DNA of 48,637 nucleotides from Ruminococcus sp. (GCA_022768805.1 JALELB010000036.1:1-48637); one strand, 5' to 3'; counted from the first letter of the stretch, positions 1 to 9,557 are shown. Notes: generated by a model from the sequence alone, not told the origin. Numbers and translations are program-made.

Positions 1-725
1 CAGGTCAGATCCACGTCCGTTGCATAGCCGGCAATCAGCAGGTGCCGCTTGCCGTTGTTGCCGCCGGAATCCCGCACCAGATCCACAAAGGTCTGGTTCA
101 GCTCGTTGAGCAGGCCGTATGCCTTTTCCTTGTCACCGGCATTGGTATAGCGGTTCCAGGTGTTGTCATAGACTCCCTCCTCGTTGAGGGATTCAAAGAT
201 CAGCTTGTCACTGTATCCGGAAAATTCTTCGGAAACCTGTTTCCACACGGCTTTGTATTTCTCCAGCGTGCCGTCATGGTTTTCATCCGCCTTGGAGATC
301 CAGCCCTGGTCCCAGTGAATGTTGATGATGGCGTACATGTCATTGTCCAGCACATAGCCGGTGACTTCCTTGACCCGGGCGATCAGGGAGGCGTCGATGG
401 TGTAATCCTCCGCCATCATATTGCTCCAGGCCACCGGGATCCGGACGGACTTGAAACCGGCACCGGCAATGCCGTCGATGATTTCCTTGGTTGTGACCGG
501 ATTGCCCCAGGCGGTTTCATAGCTTTCTACGGATGTGCTGCTGATCCAGTCTCCGCATGCTTCCAGCGTATTGCCCAGATTCCAGCCGACGCCCATCTCC
601 TTGACCACCTGGGCGGTGGAGATGTCACGCATAGTATCGCCGGAAGAGGTATCCTTGCTGCAGGAAACAGCGGAGGCGCTGCATGCCGCTGCAAGCAACA
701 GGGAGATCCATTTGCTTTTTTTCAT
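1..725 (-). CDS. GH5 family endoglucanase-like lipoprotein, 3' end beyond window
   Basis: This is the N-terminal 241 codons of a secreted glycoside hydrolase; the C-terminus lies outside the window. It starts at ATG 723-725, preceded on the minus strand by GGAAAGGAAC. Residues 1-22 form a signal peptide with a lipobox-like AVSC ending at Cys22 (Ala at -3 is non-ideal), so the enzyme is probably membrane-tethered. The fold is read from GVGWNLGNTLEA (about 45-56), VRIPVAW (94-100), the IHWDQGW strand (136-142) and FESLNEE, whose Glu182 fits the GH5 acid/base. The nucleophile Glu lies beyond the visible part. The expected activity is endo-beta-1,4-glucanase or a related glucanase or xyloglucanase; substrate cannot be decided from this fragment. 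No dockerin is visible, but one could sit in the missing C-terminus. The plus-strand reading frame over the same bases is a shadow. Confidence 0.87.
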   Translation of the reverse strand, partial: MKKSKWISLLLAAACSASAVSCSKDTSSGDTMRDISTAQVVKEMGVGWNLGNTLEACGDWISSTSVESYETAWGNPVTTKEIIDGIAGAGFKSVRIPVAWSNMMAEDYTIDASLIARVKEVTGYVLDNDMYAIINIHWDQGWISKADENHDGTLEKYKAVWKQVSEEFSGYSDKLIFESLNEEGVYDNTWNRYTNAGDKEKAYGLLNELNQTFVDLVRDSGGNNGKRHLLIAGYATDVDLT

Positions 726-787
726 AATCGTTCCTTTCCACAGGCAGCCCCGGGGGCATTGCCACACAGTATTACAGGTATATTTGT

Positions 788-816
788 AGTATACAGGAAT
801 CAGAGCCTTCTGTCAA
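788..816 (-). promoter_or_regulatory. sigma-A promoter of the GH5 gene
   Basis: On the minus strand TTGACA (811-816) and TATACT (788-793) are separated by exactly 17 bp. It lies about 60 bp upstream of the GH5 start codon. The rest of the 294-bp gap between the two minus-strand genes holds only this promoter and the terminator at 975-1010. Confidence 0.8.
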
Positions 817-974
817 TATATAAAACAGCAATCTTTTGGGCGTGTCTATTGATTGACGGACTGGCAGATCTGGTACTTGAAAGAGAAGTATACAGAACGG
901 GAGGATGCAGCGTCCCGTTCCGGGGGAAAAGTACAGGGGTAATACATTCGCAGGGTCAGAGGATAAGAAATACC

Positions 975-1010
975 AAAAAACGGACATTGCAGCAGCTGCA
1001 GTGTCCGTTT
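975..1010 (-). terminator. intrinsic terminator after the esterase gene
   Basis: On the minus strand, just after the stop at 1020, an AACGGACA-type arm (1002-1009) pairs with TGTCCGTT (981-988) around a GC-rich centre and runs into a T6 tract (975-980). Confidence 0.8.
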
Positions 1011-1019
1011 CCCTATGGA

Positions 1020-1874
1020 TTATGCGTCCGCCAGCTTTGGGGTGCCCAGCATCCGGTTGATCCAGCTGACCGCCAGGGAGAACCATCCGGCGCAGTCCTG
1101 ATTCAGGTGCCAGGTGCCCATGGCAGTGGTCTGATCCGCCAGAGCAAGCCCATGACCTCCTTTGGGGTAGATATGTGCCTCATAGGGCACTCCCGCAAGA
1201 CTCAGCCCCTCCATGAACAGCAGGCTGTTCTGCACCGGAACCAGCCCGTCGTCTGCACAGTGCCACAGGAATGTGGGCGGCACATCCGGGGTGATCTGTT
1301 TTTCCAGGGAAACCAGCTCCCGCTTTTCCGGAGCCGGGTTTTCCCCGATGATATTGTCAATAGAACCGGCATGCTGATACTGTCCTGCTGTAATGACCGG
1401 ATAGGATAGAATCAGACCGTTGGGGCGGCAGACATCCGGTGTACCGAATACGCCGGTAATCAGATTGCTGCTCCAGAATACGCCCAGGCTTGCGGCCAGA
1501 TGTCCTCCGGCAGAAAAGCCGCATACCGCAATACGGTCTGGGTGAATGTCATATTCCTCCGCATGGCTGCGGACGTAGCTGACTGCTGCTGCCAGCTCCA
1601 GCAGGGCAGTGGGAAAGGGCTTGTTTACTACGCTGTAGCGGAGCACAAAGGCCTGGATGCCGTAGCCGGCAAAGCGCATGGCAATGGGTTCTGCTTCCCG
1701 GTCCGAGCAGAATTCATAGCCGCCGCCGGGGCAGAGAATTACGGCGCTGTGCTGCTTGATGCCGATTTCCTTGCTGGCATCCAGGGTCACTGCGGTGAGG
1801 GTGGGATGCAGTCCTGCCGCATCCAGTCCTGCTTTTTCATAGGGGACGCTGAGAGGGATGGTTTGAATAGACAT
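1020..1874 (-). CDS. alpha/beta-hydrolase, acetylesterase-like
   Basis: A 284-residue serine hydrolase of the alpha/beta-hydrolase fold, resembling the Aes/BD-FAE esterases often found near polysaccharide-degrading genes. Visible motifs are the oxyanion segment CPGGGY (48-53), the nucleophile elbow GFSAGGH with Ser121, an acidic residue in ADDGLVP (Asp208 or 209) and His241 in KGGHG. There is no signal peptide, so it should be cytoplasmic. A likely role is removing acetyl or other ester groups from imported oligosaccharides, but substrate is inference. The start ATG at 1872-1874 has AGAAAGAAGG upstream. It has its own promoter and terminator and so is monocistronic. Confidence 0.85.
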   Translation of the reverse strand: MSIQTIPLSVPYEKAGLDAAGLHPTLTAVTLDASKEIGIKQHSAVILCPGGGYEFCSDREAEPIAMRFAGYGIQAFVLRYSVVNKPFPTALLELAAAVSYVRSHAEEYDIHPDRIAVCGFSAGGHLAASLGVFWSSNLITGVFGTPDVCRPNGLILSYPVITAGQYQHAGSIDNIIGENPAPEKRELVSLEKQITPDVPPTFLWHCADDGLVPVQNSLLFMEGLSLAGVPYEAHIYPKGGHGLALADQTTAMGTWHLNQDCAGWFSLAVSWINRMLGTPKLADA

Positions 1875-1903
1875 AAAGTACCTTCTTTCTGTTTGTTGGG
1901 TTC

Positions 1904-1932
1904 AGTATAACCCAGAGCAGGGAAAAAGTCAA
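1904..1932 (-). promoter_or_regulatory. sigma-A promoter of the esterase gene
   Basis: On the minus strand TTGACT (1927-1932), 17 bp spacer, TATACT (1904-1909), about 30 bp upstream of the start codon. Confidence 0.8.
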
Positions 1933-1991
1933 GGCAATATCCTGCTTGCTTTGTGTAGGATTGTCACAAGTACAGGATTGCCGCAATAGGC

Positions 1992-2020
1992 TTGCGGGGG
2001 AGACGGAAATATGGTATACT
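1992..2020 (+). promoter_or_regulatory. extended -10 promoter of nth
   Basis: TATACT (2015-2020) carries an upstream TG (2012-2013) that gives an extended -10. The -35 (TTGCGG, 1992-1997) is weak but at 17 bp spacing. Confidence 0.55.
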
Positions 2021-2085
2021 AATCATGTACTGCTGATGTAATGCCTGCATTCTGCGGTATTGTCTGGATTGAAGGAGGAAGGAAC

Positions 2086-2739
2086 ATGACCAGAACCCAG
2101 CGTGCCCGGGCGGTATGTGACCGGCTGGAGCAGTTCTATCCGGAGGCAGTCTGTGCACTGCACTATGAAAAGCCCTATGAATTGATGATTGCAGCAAGGC
2201 TTTCTGCCCAGTGTACGGATGCAAGAGTGAATATTGTGACAGAAACCCTGTTTAAAAAATATCCCACCCTGGAGGCTTTTGCGAATGCGAAGCTGGAGGA
2301 GCTGGAGCGGGACATCCGTCCCTGCGGCTTTTTTCACACCAAGGCACAGAGCATCATCGGCATGTGCCGGCGGCTGATTGAGGTTTATGGCGGAGAGCTG
2401 CCAGGAACGATGGAGGAGCTGCTGACCCTGCCGGGCATCGGCCGGAAAACAGCAAATCTGCTGATGGGGGATATTTTCGGCAAACCGGCAGTGGTAACGG
2501 ATACCCATTGTATCCGCATCTGCGGACGGCTGGGGCTGACGAAGCATAAGGAGCCTGCCAAGGTGGAAGCGGATCTGTGGAAGCTGCTGGAGCCGGAGCG
2601 TGCTTCGGATTTCTGTCACAGGATCGTGCTGTTCGGCCGGGAGATCTGCCGGGCCCGCAGTCCCAGGTGCGAGGGCTGTCCTCTGCAGGATCTGTGCTTG
2701 GATTTTCACGATAAATTCCCCAAAAGACTTGACAAATAA
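2086..2739 (+). CDS. nth: endonuclease III
   Basis: A 217-residue DNA glycosylase/AP lyase that removes oxidised pyrimidines in base excision repair. The helix-hairpin-helix LPGIGRKTAN carries catalytic Lys121, and VTDTH carries catalytic Asp139. The C-terminal [4Fe-4S] loop is intact, with Cys188, 195, 198 and 204 in the family spacing C-x6-C-x2-C-x5-C. An in-frame ATG exists at 2041, but ATG 2086 follows GGAGGAAGGAAC and matches the usual N-terminus, so 2086 is chosen. The secA promoter overlaps the 3' end of this gene. Confidence 0.96.
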   Translation: MTRTQRARAVCDRLEQFYPEAVCALHYEKPYELMIAARLSAQCTDARVNIVTETLFKKYPTLEAFANAKLEELERDIRPCGFFHTKAQSIIGMCRRLIEVYGGELPGTMEELLTLPGIGRKTANLLMGDIFGKPAVVTDTHCIRICGRLGLTKHKEPAKVEADLWKLLEPERASDFCHRIVLFGREICRARSPRCEGCPLQDLCLDFHDKFPKRLDK

Positions 2740-2757
2740 GCATAAGCATTGTAAACT
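2729..2757 (+). promoter_or_regulatory. promoter of secA
   Basis: TTGACA (2729-2734), 17 bp, TAAACT (2752-2757). The -35 box lies inside the last codons of nth. Transcription should start about 65 bp before the secA start codon. Confidence 0.7.
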
Positions 2758-2827
2758 TATGTTATGTGTTTGTGAATCAGAAAAAAAGAAAACCACAAAG
2801 TATACAACAGTAAAGGCGGAAAATTGA

Positions 2828-5569
2828 ATGGGTATTTTTGAACGCATTTTCGGCTCCTACAGTACAAAGGAGCTGGCTCGGATTGAACCGATCAAGAACA
2901 GGATACTGGATCTGGAGGATGAATACAAATCCATGTCCGATGCCACACTGAAGGAACAGACAGTGAGGTTCCGGGAGAGGCTGAAAAACGGTGAGACCCT
3001 GGATGATATTCTTCCGGAGGCTTTTGCAGCAGTCCGGGAGGCAGCTGACCGTGTGCTGGGCAAGCGTCCCTTTCCCGTTCAGCTGATCGGTGCCACCGTA
3101 CTGCACCAGGGCAGAATTGCCGAAATGAAAACCGGTGAAGGTAAAACCCTGGTAGCCTGTGTAGCATCCTATCTGAATGCACTGTCCGGAGAGGGCGTTC
3201 ACGTAGTCACCGTCAATGACTATCTGGCAAAGACCCAGTCCGAGGAAATGGGCAAGGTGCACCGTTTCATGGGTCTGACCGTTGGCTGTATCCTGCACGG
3301 GCTGAACAATGACCAGCGCCGGGCAGCATACAACTGTGATATTACCTACGGCACCAACAATGAACTGGGCTTTGATTATCTCCGTGACAATATGGTCATC
3401 TACAAGAAGGATAAGGTACAGCGGGGACATAATTTTGCCATCGTGGACGAGGTGGACTCCATCCTCATCGACGAGGCTAGAACGCCGCTGATTATTTCCG
3501 GCCGGGGGGATAAGTCCACGGAGCTTTACACGGTTGTGGACAAGTTCGCCAAGACCCTGACCTCTACCACCGTGGTGGAGATGGACGACAAGCTGGACCA
3601 GGACGAGGTCAACGAAGAGGCGGATTACATCATCGACGAAAAGGCAAAGACTGCCACCATCACACGCCGGGGTGTGCGGAAGGCTGAAAAGTACTTCAAT
3701 GTGGCAAATCTGATGGATCCTGACAATATGACCCTGCTGCATCATATCAACCAGGCCCTGAAGGCAAACGGCATCATGCATGCGGACATTGACTATGTGG
3801 TCAAGGACGGAGAGGTCATCATTGTAGATGAATTTACCGGCCGTCTGATGCTGGGCAGACGCTTCAATGACGGTCTGCATCAGGCGATCGAGGCCAAGGA
3901 GGGCGTGAAGATCGCCAATGAGAGCAAAACTCTGGCAACTATCACCTTCCAGAATTACTTCCGTCTGTATAACAAGCTGTCCGGTATGACCGGTACGGCT
4001 ATGACCGAGGAAGACGAATTCAAGGAAATCTATAAGCTGGACGTCATTGCAATTCCCACCAACAAGCCGGTGCAGCGTATCGACCATGAGGACCGGATCT
4101 ACAGAACCGAAAAGGGCAAGTTTGAGGCTATCATTGACCAGGTGTGTGAGTGCCATGCCAAGGGTCAGCCGGTGCTGGTAGGTACTATCTCTATTGAAAA
4201 GTCCGAGCTTTTATCCCGGATGCTGACCCGGAAGGGCATCAAGCACAATGTGCTGAACGCAAAGCAGCATGCCCGTGAGGCGGAGATCGTCGCACAGGCA
4301 GGTAAGCTGGGTGCTGTGACCATTGCCACCAATATGGCGGGCCGTGGTACCGATATTATGCTGGGCGGTAACGCAGAATTTCTTGCAAAGGCGGAAATGC
4401 GCAAGCAGGGCTATGAGGATGACATCATCAACGAGGCTGTGGGCTATGCGGATACGGACGATGAACAGATTCTGGCGGCAAGAGCCGTTTACAAGGAGCT
4501 GTATGACAAGTTCGGAGCTGAGGTCAAGGAAAAGGCGGTAGAGGTCAAGAAGGCCGGCGGCCTTTATATCCTGGGTACGGAGCGGCATGAATCCCGCCGT
4601 ATCGATAACCAGCTCCGGGGCCGTTCCGGCCGTCAGGGCGACGAGGGCGAAAGCTGCTTCTTCCTGTCCGTGGAGGATGACCTGATGCGGATCTTTGCAG
4701 GCGAGCGTCTGGAAAACATGATGCGGACTTTGAACGTGGAAGAAAACATGCCCATTGAAAGCAAGATGCTGACCAAGATTATCGAATCCTCCCAGAAGAA
4801 GGTGGAGGGCAGAAACTTCTCCATCCGCAAGAACGTGCTCAACTACGACGATGTAATGAACAAGCAGCGTGAGATCATCTACGAGCAGCGTGCTACCGTG
4901 CTGAACGGAGACGATATTCACGAGTACATTATCAAGATGATGGAGGAACTGATCGACTCTACCGTGGATCAGTACCTGATCGATGACGACAACAAGGAAG
5001 ACTGGAACCTGATCGGTCTCCGCGACCACTTCATGGGCTGGATTACCGGAGACGGGGATCTGGAATATGAGGGTGAGGAATTCGAGGCCATCACCAAGGA
5101 CGAGATCAAGAAAATTCTCACGGAGCGCACACTGAAAACCTATGACGACCGGGAGAAGCAGTATGGTCCGGAGACCCTGCGTGAGCTGGAGCGTGTGATC
5201 CTGCTGAAGGTTGTAGATACCAAGTGGATGGCCCATATTGACGATATGGATGAGCTGAAGCGGGGTATCGGCCTGCGGGCAATGGGCAACAAGAACCCGG
5301 TTGTAGAGTATCGTTTTGAAGGTATGGATATGTTCGACGCCATGATCGAATCCATCCGAGAGGATACTGTCCGCTTGTTGCTGACGGTTCAGCTGCAGCA
5401 GAACCAGGTGCCGGAGCGTGAGCAGGTTGCCAAGCCGGATGCACCCAATGCAGGAGCAGGAGACGGAAGCTTTTCCAATGCTCCGGCAAAAAAGAAGATT
5501 GGACCCAATGAGCCCTGCCCTTGCGGCAGCGGAAAGAAGTATAAATTATGTTGCGGAATGAAGGAATAA
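2828..5569 (+). CDS. secA: preprotein translocase ATPase SecA
   Basis: A 913-residue motor ATPase that drives proteins through SecYEG at the cytoplasmic membrane. Walker A is MKTGEGKT (about 100-107), and the DEAD-type segment VDEVDSILIDEARTP follows. The preprotein cross-linking region and second RecA fold (NMAGRGTDI, QLRGRSGRQGD) come next. The C-terminus ends in a zinc-binding SEC-C motif, CPCGSGKKYKLCCG. Length is normal for Firmicutes SecA. The unusual point is its 3' end: the cellobiose 2-epimerase gene starts inside it with a 22-bp overlap, which couples the general export motor to sugar metabolism and, further downstream, to an exported cellulase. Confidence 0.97.
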   Translation: MGIFERIFGSYSTKELARIEPIKNRILDLEDEYKSMSDATLKEQTVRFRERLKNGETLDDILPEAFAAVREAADRVLGKRPFPVQLIGATVLHQGRIAEMKTGEGKTLVACVASYLNALSGEGVHVVTVNDYLAKTQSEEMGKVHRFMGLTVGCILHGLNNDQRRAAYNCDITYGTNNELGFDYLRDNMVIYKKDKVQRGHNFAIVDEVDSILIDEARTPLIISGRGDKSTELYTVVDKFAKTLTSTTVVEMDDKLDQDEVNEEADYIIDEKAKTATITRRGVRKAEKYFNVANLMDPDNMTLLHHINQALKANGIMHADIDYVVKDGEVIIVDEFTGRLMLGRRFNDGLHQAIEAKEGVKIANESKTLATITFQNYFRLYNKLSGMTGTAMTEEDEFKEIYKLDVIAIPTNKPVQRIDHEDRIYRTEKGKFEAIIDQVCECHAKGQPVLVGTISIEKSELLSRMLTRKGIKHNVLNAKQHAREAEIVAQAGKLGAVTIATNMAGRGTDIMLGGNAEFLAKAEMRKQGYEDDIINEAVGYADTDDEQILAARAVYKELYDKFGAEVKEKAVEVKKAGGLYILGTERHESRRIDNQLRGRSGRQGDEGESCFFLSVEDDLMRIFAGERLENMMRTLNVEENMPIESKMLTKIIESSQKKVEGRNFSIRKNVLNYDDVMNKQREIIYEQRATVLNGDDIHEYIIKMMEELIDSTVDQYLIDDDNKEDWNLIGLRDHFMGWITGDGDLEYEGEEFEAITKDEIKKILTERTLKTYDDREKQYGPETLRELERVILLKVVDTKWMAHIDDMDELKRGIGLRAMGNKNPVVEYRFEGMDMFDAMIESIREDTVRLLLTVQLQQNQVPEREQVAKPDAPNAGAGDGSFSNAPAKKKIGPNEPCPCGSGKKYKLCCGMKE

Positions 5570-6759
5570 CAGAACAAGCCAAGACACTGGCTGCGGAATG
5601 CCAGGAGGAGCTGACGGGGCATATCCTGCCCTTCTGGAACAAGCTCCAGGACCCCCGCGGCGGCTTTTACGGCAGAATGGATACGGCGCTGAAGCTGTAT
5701 CCGGATGCGCCCAAGGGTGTGATCCTCCATGCCCGGATTCTCTGGGCATACTCCAGTGCGTATCTTGCCCAGCAGGATCCTTCCCTGCTGGAGCATGCAG
5801 CACATGCATACCGTTTTCTGCGGGAGCATTGCTATGATACACAGTACGGCGGTATGTTCTGGTCCGTAACCGCACAGGGGGAGCCCTGTGAGACCATCAA
5901 GCATACCTACAACCAGGCGTTCTGTATTTATGGCCTGTGTGCATATTACCGGGCAAGCGGAGACAAGACTGCCCTGGAGCTTGCAACAGAGCTGTTTGAC
6001 ACCATTGAAGAGAAAACACCGGATGCTTACGGCTACGGGGAAGCCTTTTCCCGGGACTGGCAGCCGGCGGACAACGAATTCCTTTCTGAAAACGGGCTCC
6101 ATGCGGTCAAGACCATGAACACGGTGCTGCATCTCATCGAAGCCTATACAGAGCTGTACAGGGTGACCGGGCAGCAGCGGGTTGCTCAGCGGCTGCGCTG
6201 GCTGCTGGATCTTACCCGGGAACGGATTTATGATCCCGACCGGTGTGCACTGCGTGTTTTCTTTGACGGACAGTGGAACGAAATCGGGGATGTTTATTCC
6301 TACGGCCATGACATTGAGGCAAGCTGGCTTCTGACCCGTGCCTGTGAAGTGCTGGAGGATGAAACATATACAACGGCGTTTTCGGAGATTGCCGTCCGGA
6401 TCGCCGGAAAAATTCAGTCCTGCGCCCTGGAGCAGGGTGCGCTGAATGATGAGTATGCGGCAGGAAGCATCAACAAAAAGCGTATCTGGTGGGTACAGGC
6501 AGAAGGCGTTGTGGGATTTCTCAATGCGTATCAGCTCAGTGGTGACCCCGCATTCTTCCATACGGCCCAGCAGCTGTGGCAGTATATCCGCACATACCAG
6601 ATTGACCGCCGGCAGGGCAGTGAATGGTATGCGGAGGTGGCGTTTGACAACGTGCCTATGCAGGATTTTGACATGGCTGGCCCCTGGAAATGCCCTTATC
6701 ACAACAGCCGGATGTGCCTGGAAACGATGCAGAGAATCCAGGCGATGACGCAGAAGTGA
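5548..6759 (+). CDS. ce: cellobiose 2-epimerase
   Basis: A 403-residue cytoplasmic (alpha/alpha)6-barrel enzyme of the N-acylglucosamine 2-epimerase family. It converts cellobiose to 4-O-beta-glucosyl-mannose, which feeds the mannosyl-glucose phosphorylase route in ruminococci. Each catalytic residue I recall from the Ruminococcus albus enzyme (Arg52, His243, Glu246, Glu308, His374) is present here at a constant offset of 11: Arg63 in HARILW, His254 and Glu257 in YGHDIEASW, Glu319 in WWVQAE, and His385 in CPYHNSRM. The N-terminus (HILPFWNKL, GGFYG) also matches. The start codon lies within the last codons of secA (22-bp overlap), and the GH9 cellulase starts 28 bp after its stop, so the three genes probably share a transcript. 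Confidence 0.93.
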   Translation: MLRNEGITEQAKTLAAECQEELTGHILPFWNKLQDPRGGFYGRMDTALKLYPDAPKGVILHARILWAYSSAYLAQQDPSLLEHAAHAYRFLREHCYDTQYGGMFWSVTAQGEPCETIKHTYNQAFCIYGLCAYYRASGDKTALELATELFDTIEEKTPDAYGYGEAFSRDWQPADNEFLSENGLHAVKTMNTVLHLIEAYTELYRVTGQQRVAQRLRWLLDLTRERIYDPDRCALRVFFDGQWNEIGDVYSYGHDIEASWLLTRACEVLEDETYTTAFSEIAVRIAGKIQSCALEQGALNDEYAAGSINKKRIWWVQAEGVVGFLNAYQLSGDPAFFHTAQQLWQYIRTYQIDRRQGSEWYAEVAFDNVPMQDFDMAGPWKCPYHNSRMCLETMQRIQAMTQK

Positions 6760-6787
6760 TGCAACGAAACAGGAGGGAAAGAGCAGC

Positions 6788-9433
6788 ATGAAGGTCAAAC
6801 TCAGCAAGCAGGTTCTCATTGCTGCATGCAGTCTTTGTACTGCGGCAGTCATGGCGGCTACTACGGTAATGCCCGTTTTTGCGGATGCAGGAGAAAAACC
6901 GCCGGAGGTTACGGAGGAGGAACGGGTATTCCCGGATCCGGACAGCTTTAGCTATGATGACGTAGAGGTGAATTTTGCCAAAGCACTGCAGTATTCCCTG
7001 TATTTTTATGACGCCAACAAGTGCGGCCCCGGCATTACCGGAGGTAATCTGGAGTGGCGGGGTGACTGCCATGTGGAGGATGCGACCATTCCCCTCAAGC
7101 CCATGGGGGAGGATTTCAAGGGCACGAACCTTTCACAGGAGTTTATCGACGAATACAGCTGGCTGCTGGATCCGGACGGGGACGGACTGATTGACTGCTC
7201 CGGCGGTATGCATGACGCAGGCGACCACGTGAAATTCTGTCTGCCTGGCAGCTATGCGGCTTCCACCGTGGGCTGGGGCTACTATGAATTCCGGGATGCT
7301 TATGTGGAAACCGGCAACCAGGCCCATGTGGAGGATATTCTGCACTGGTTCAACGATTTCTACATGAAGAACACCTATCTGGACGAAAACGGCCAGGTCG
7401 TGGCATACTGCTACCAGGTGGGTGAGGGTAACATTGACCACAACTACTGGATTGCCCCGGAGCTGCAGAATGAAAACCTGCTGGATTTTGCCCGTCCTGC
7501 TTATTTTGCCACTGTGGATACTCCTGCATCCGATATGTGTGCAGGCACGGCGGCGTCCCTGGCCATCAACTATCTGAACTTTAAGGATACCGAGCCGGAA
7601 TATGCAGAGGAGAGTCTCCAGAAGGCAATTGCCCTGTATGATTTTGCAGTCAAGACCCATGCTGAAATAGAGGGCATGAAGGTTACCAGTCTGGGTTATG
7701 ACGGCGGCTTCTACACCTCCAGCTACGACTATGACGAGCTGGCATGGGCTGCGGTTTGGCTGTATGAATGCACCGGCGAATGGGACTACATTGACGACAT
7801 TATCCATGTGGACGAAACGATCAGCGGTGATATGGGTGCGCACCCCTACACCGGTTACTTGAAGCGCATTATTGCGGATACCGGAAACTGCTGGCAGAAC
7901 ATCTGGGTACACTGCTGGGATACCGTCTGGGGCGGCGTATTTGCAAAGCTGGCGCCCATCACCAACATCTCCCGTGACTGGTACATTTTCCGGTGGAATC
8001 TGGAGTACTGGTCCGGCATGAACGAGCAGGATGCTGCGGCAGCACCTGCCAAAGCGGAGCGGAACAATGTTACCATGGCGGCAGGCGTACCCGCCGTCAC
8101 ATCCCACAAGGATTTCGGCCTGGACGATGAGATCTGGAATACCACCATTACCGCGGAAGAAATCGCAGATCTCCCCACTAAGGATGGCGCATTTCTGGCA
8201 AAGACCCCTGCGGGCTTCTCCATGCTGAATGAATACGGTTCTGCACGTTATGATACTGCCGCACAGCTTTGCGCCTGTGTTTACGCAAAGGAGACCGGCG
8301 ATACCACCTTTGTGGACTGGGCGGCAGGGCAAATGGAATATATCATGGGTAAAAACCCCATGAATCGTCCGTATATTGTGGGCTATTCTCCCACGGCTGC
8401 AAGCCATCCCCATCACCGTGCAGCACACGGCTCCAAGACTCTGAATATGGACGATCCGGAGACACAGACCCATGTACTATGGGGTGCGCTGGTGGGCGGC
8501 CCTGATTCCAGTGACTGGCATCGTGACATCACCAAGGACTACATCTACAACGAGGTTGCCGTGGACTATAATGCAGGGTTCGTTGGGGCATGCGCAGGTC
8601 TTTACACCTACTGCGGCACGGAGGATATGCTCCCCCAGGAGAACTTCCCTCCCTCTGAAGCATCCATGAAGGGCGACATTGTGGAGTATACCCTGAAGGC
8701 CTCCATCGGTCAGGAGGACAATATGGCCACCCAGGTTCTGGTGGAGATTGACAACTCCAGCTTCCTGCCGCCTCATTATCTGAAAGAGGCCAAGGTGCGC
8801 TATTACTTCAGCATTGCAGAGCTGTTGAAGAATGGCCAGACCATTGACGACCTGACTGTCCGGGTGGACTATGATGCCATGAAGTCCAACACCGACGGAA
8901 AATACGAGGTTACCTATGAGGTGGTGCAGTACAACGACCAGGGGGATTGCTACATTGAGATGACCTGGGCGGATTATGAATTCTACGGCACCATGCAGTT
9001 CCAGTTTGCACTGATGGCACAGGTTCAGAACGAGGAGTACACCTTTATCTGGGATCCTACCAATGACTACAGCCGTTCCGGACTGTCCACCTGTGATGAG
9101 CTGGGTGTGACCCTGGCGGAGGCGCTGACGGAATACGACCAGATCACCATGTATGTGGATGGTGAGCATGTATGGGGCATTGCACCGGAGGGTGCGCCGG
9201 AGGACCAGACCCTGTATGGGGATGTGGACTGCAACGGTAAGGTGGAGATCGCAGACGTTGTGCTGCTTTCCCGGTACATTGCTCAGGATGAGAACGTAAA
9301 AACCATCAGCGAGCAGGGACTGGTGAATGCGGACTGCGTCAAGGACGGCAATGTGGATATGGACGACGCCACCGCAATTGCCCGGTATCTGGCACATCTG
9401 ATTGAAGCCTCCGAGCTTGGCAAGGCTTCTTAA
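6788..9433 (+). CDS. GH9 cellulase with CBM3 and C-terminal type I dockerin
   Basis: An 881-residue secreted cellulase. Residues 1-33 are a signal peptide ending near VFA-DAG. The GH9 catalytic module spans about 57-610. It holds DAGDHVKF with Asp143 and Asp146, the HPHHR signature, and YNEVAVDYNAGF with the proposed general acid Glu589. A CBM3-type module follows (about 625-780; YYFSIAEL, YIEMTW, WDPTNDYS), giving the GH9-CBM3 arrangement of processive endoglucanases. The dockerin runs from about 810 to 873 with calcium loops DVDCNGKVEIAD and DCVKDGNVDMDD, so the enzyme should dock to a cellulosomal scaffoldin. Start: ATG 6788 after GGAGGG. No separate promoter is seen; it is probably co-transcribed with ce. 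A terminator follows. Confidence 0.95.
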   Translation: MKVKLSKQVLIAACSLCTAAVMAATTVMPVFADAGEKPPEVTEEERVFPDPDSFSYDDVEVNFAKALQYSLYFYDANKCGPGITGGNLEWRGDCHVEDATIPLKPMGEDFKGTNLSQEFIDEYSWLLDPDGDGLIDCSGGMHDAGDHVKFCLPGSYAASTVGWGYYEFRDAYVETGNQAHVEDILHWFNDFYMKNTYLDENGQVVAYCYQVGEGNIDHNYWIAPELQNENLLDFARPAYFATVDTPASDMCAGTAASLAINYLNFKDTEPEYAEESLQKAIALYDFAVKTHAEIEGMKVTSLGYDGGFYTSSYDYDELAWAAVWLYECTGEWDYIDDIIHVDETISGDMGAHPYTGYLKRIIADTGNCWQNIWVHCWDTVWGGVFAKLAPITNISRDWYIFRWNLEYWSGMNEQDAAAAPAKAERNNVTMAAGVPAVTSHKDFGLDDEIWNTTITAEEIADLPTKDGAFLAKTPAGFSMLNEYGSARYDTAAQLCACVYAKETGDTTFVDWAAGQMEYIMGKNPMNRPYIVGYSPTAASHPHHRAAHGSKTLNMDDPETQTHVLWGALVGGPDSSDWHRDITKDYIYNEVAVDYNAGFVGACAGLYTYCGTEDMLPQENFPPSEASMKGDIVEYTLKASIGQEDNMATQVLVEIDNSSFLPPHYLKEAKVRYYFSIAELLKNGQTIDDLTVRVDYDAMKSNTDGKYEVTYEVVQYNDQGDCYIEMTWADYEFYGTMQFQFALMAQVQNEEYTFIWDPTNDYSRSGLSTCDELGVTLAEALTEYDQITMYVDGEHVWGIAPEGAPEDQTLYGDVDCNGKVEIADVVLLSRYIAQDENVKTISEQGLVNADCVKDGNVDMDDATAIARYLAHLIEASELGKAS

Positions 9434-9444
9434 AATACCAAAAA

Positions 9445-9474
9445 AACGGCACAGTGTGTTCTGTGCCGTTTTTG
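9445..9474 (+). terminator. intrinsic terminator after the GH9 gene
   Basis: AACGGCACAG pairs with CTGTGCCGTT across a 6-nt loop and is followed by a T-rich run. An A-run on the other side would let it work in the opposite direction too. Confidence 0.85.
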
Positions 9475-9528
9475 TATTATTTCGGGGAAAATGGTTCCGG
9501 TTCGTATAAAATATAGGAAGTTTTTTTA

Positions 9529-9557
9529 TTGACTCGAAGCACATTATATGTTATCAT
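9529..9557 (+). promoter_or_regulatory. promoter of the giant dockerin protein gene
   Basis: TTGACT (9529-9534), 17 bp, TATCAT (9552-9557). Transcription would begin near 9564, almost exactly at the foot of the leader hairpin at 9566-9645. Confidence 0.7.

Noticed and set aside
42..1409. Plus-strand ORF across the GH5 and esterase genes
   Set aside because: It spans two convincing minus-strand genes, a promoter and a terminator.
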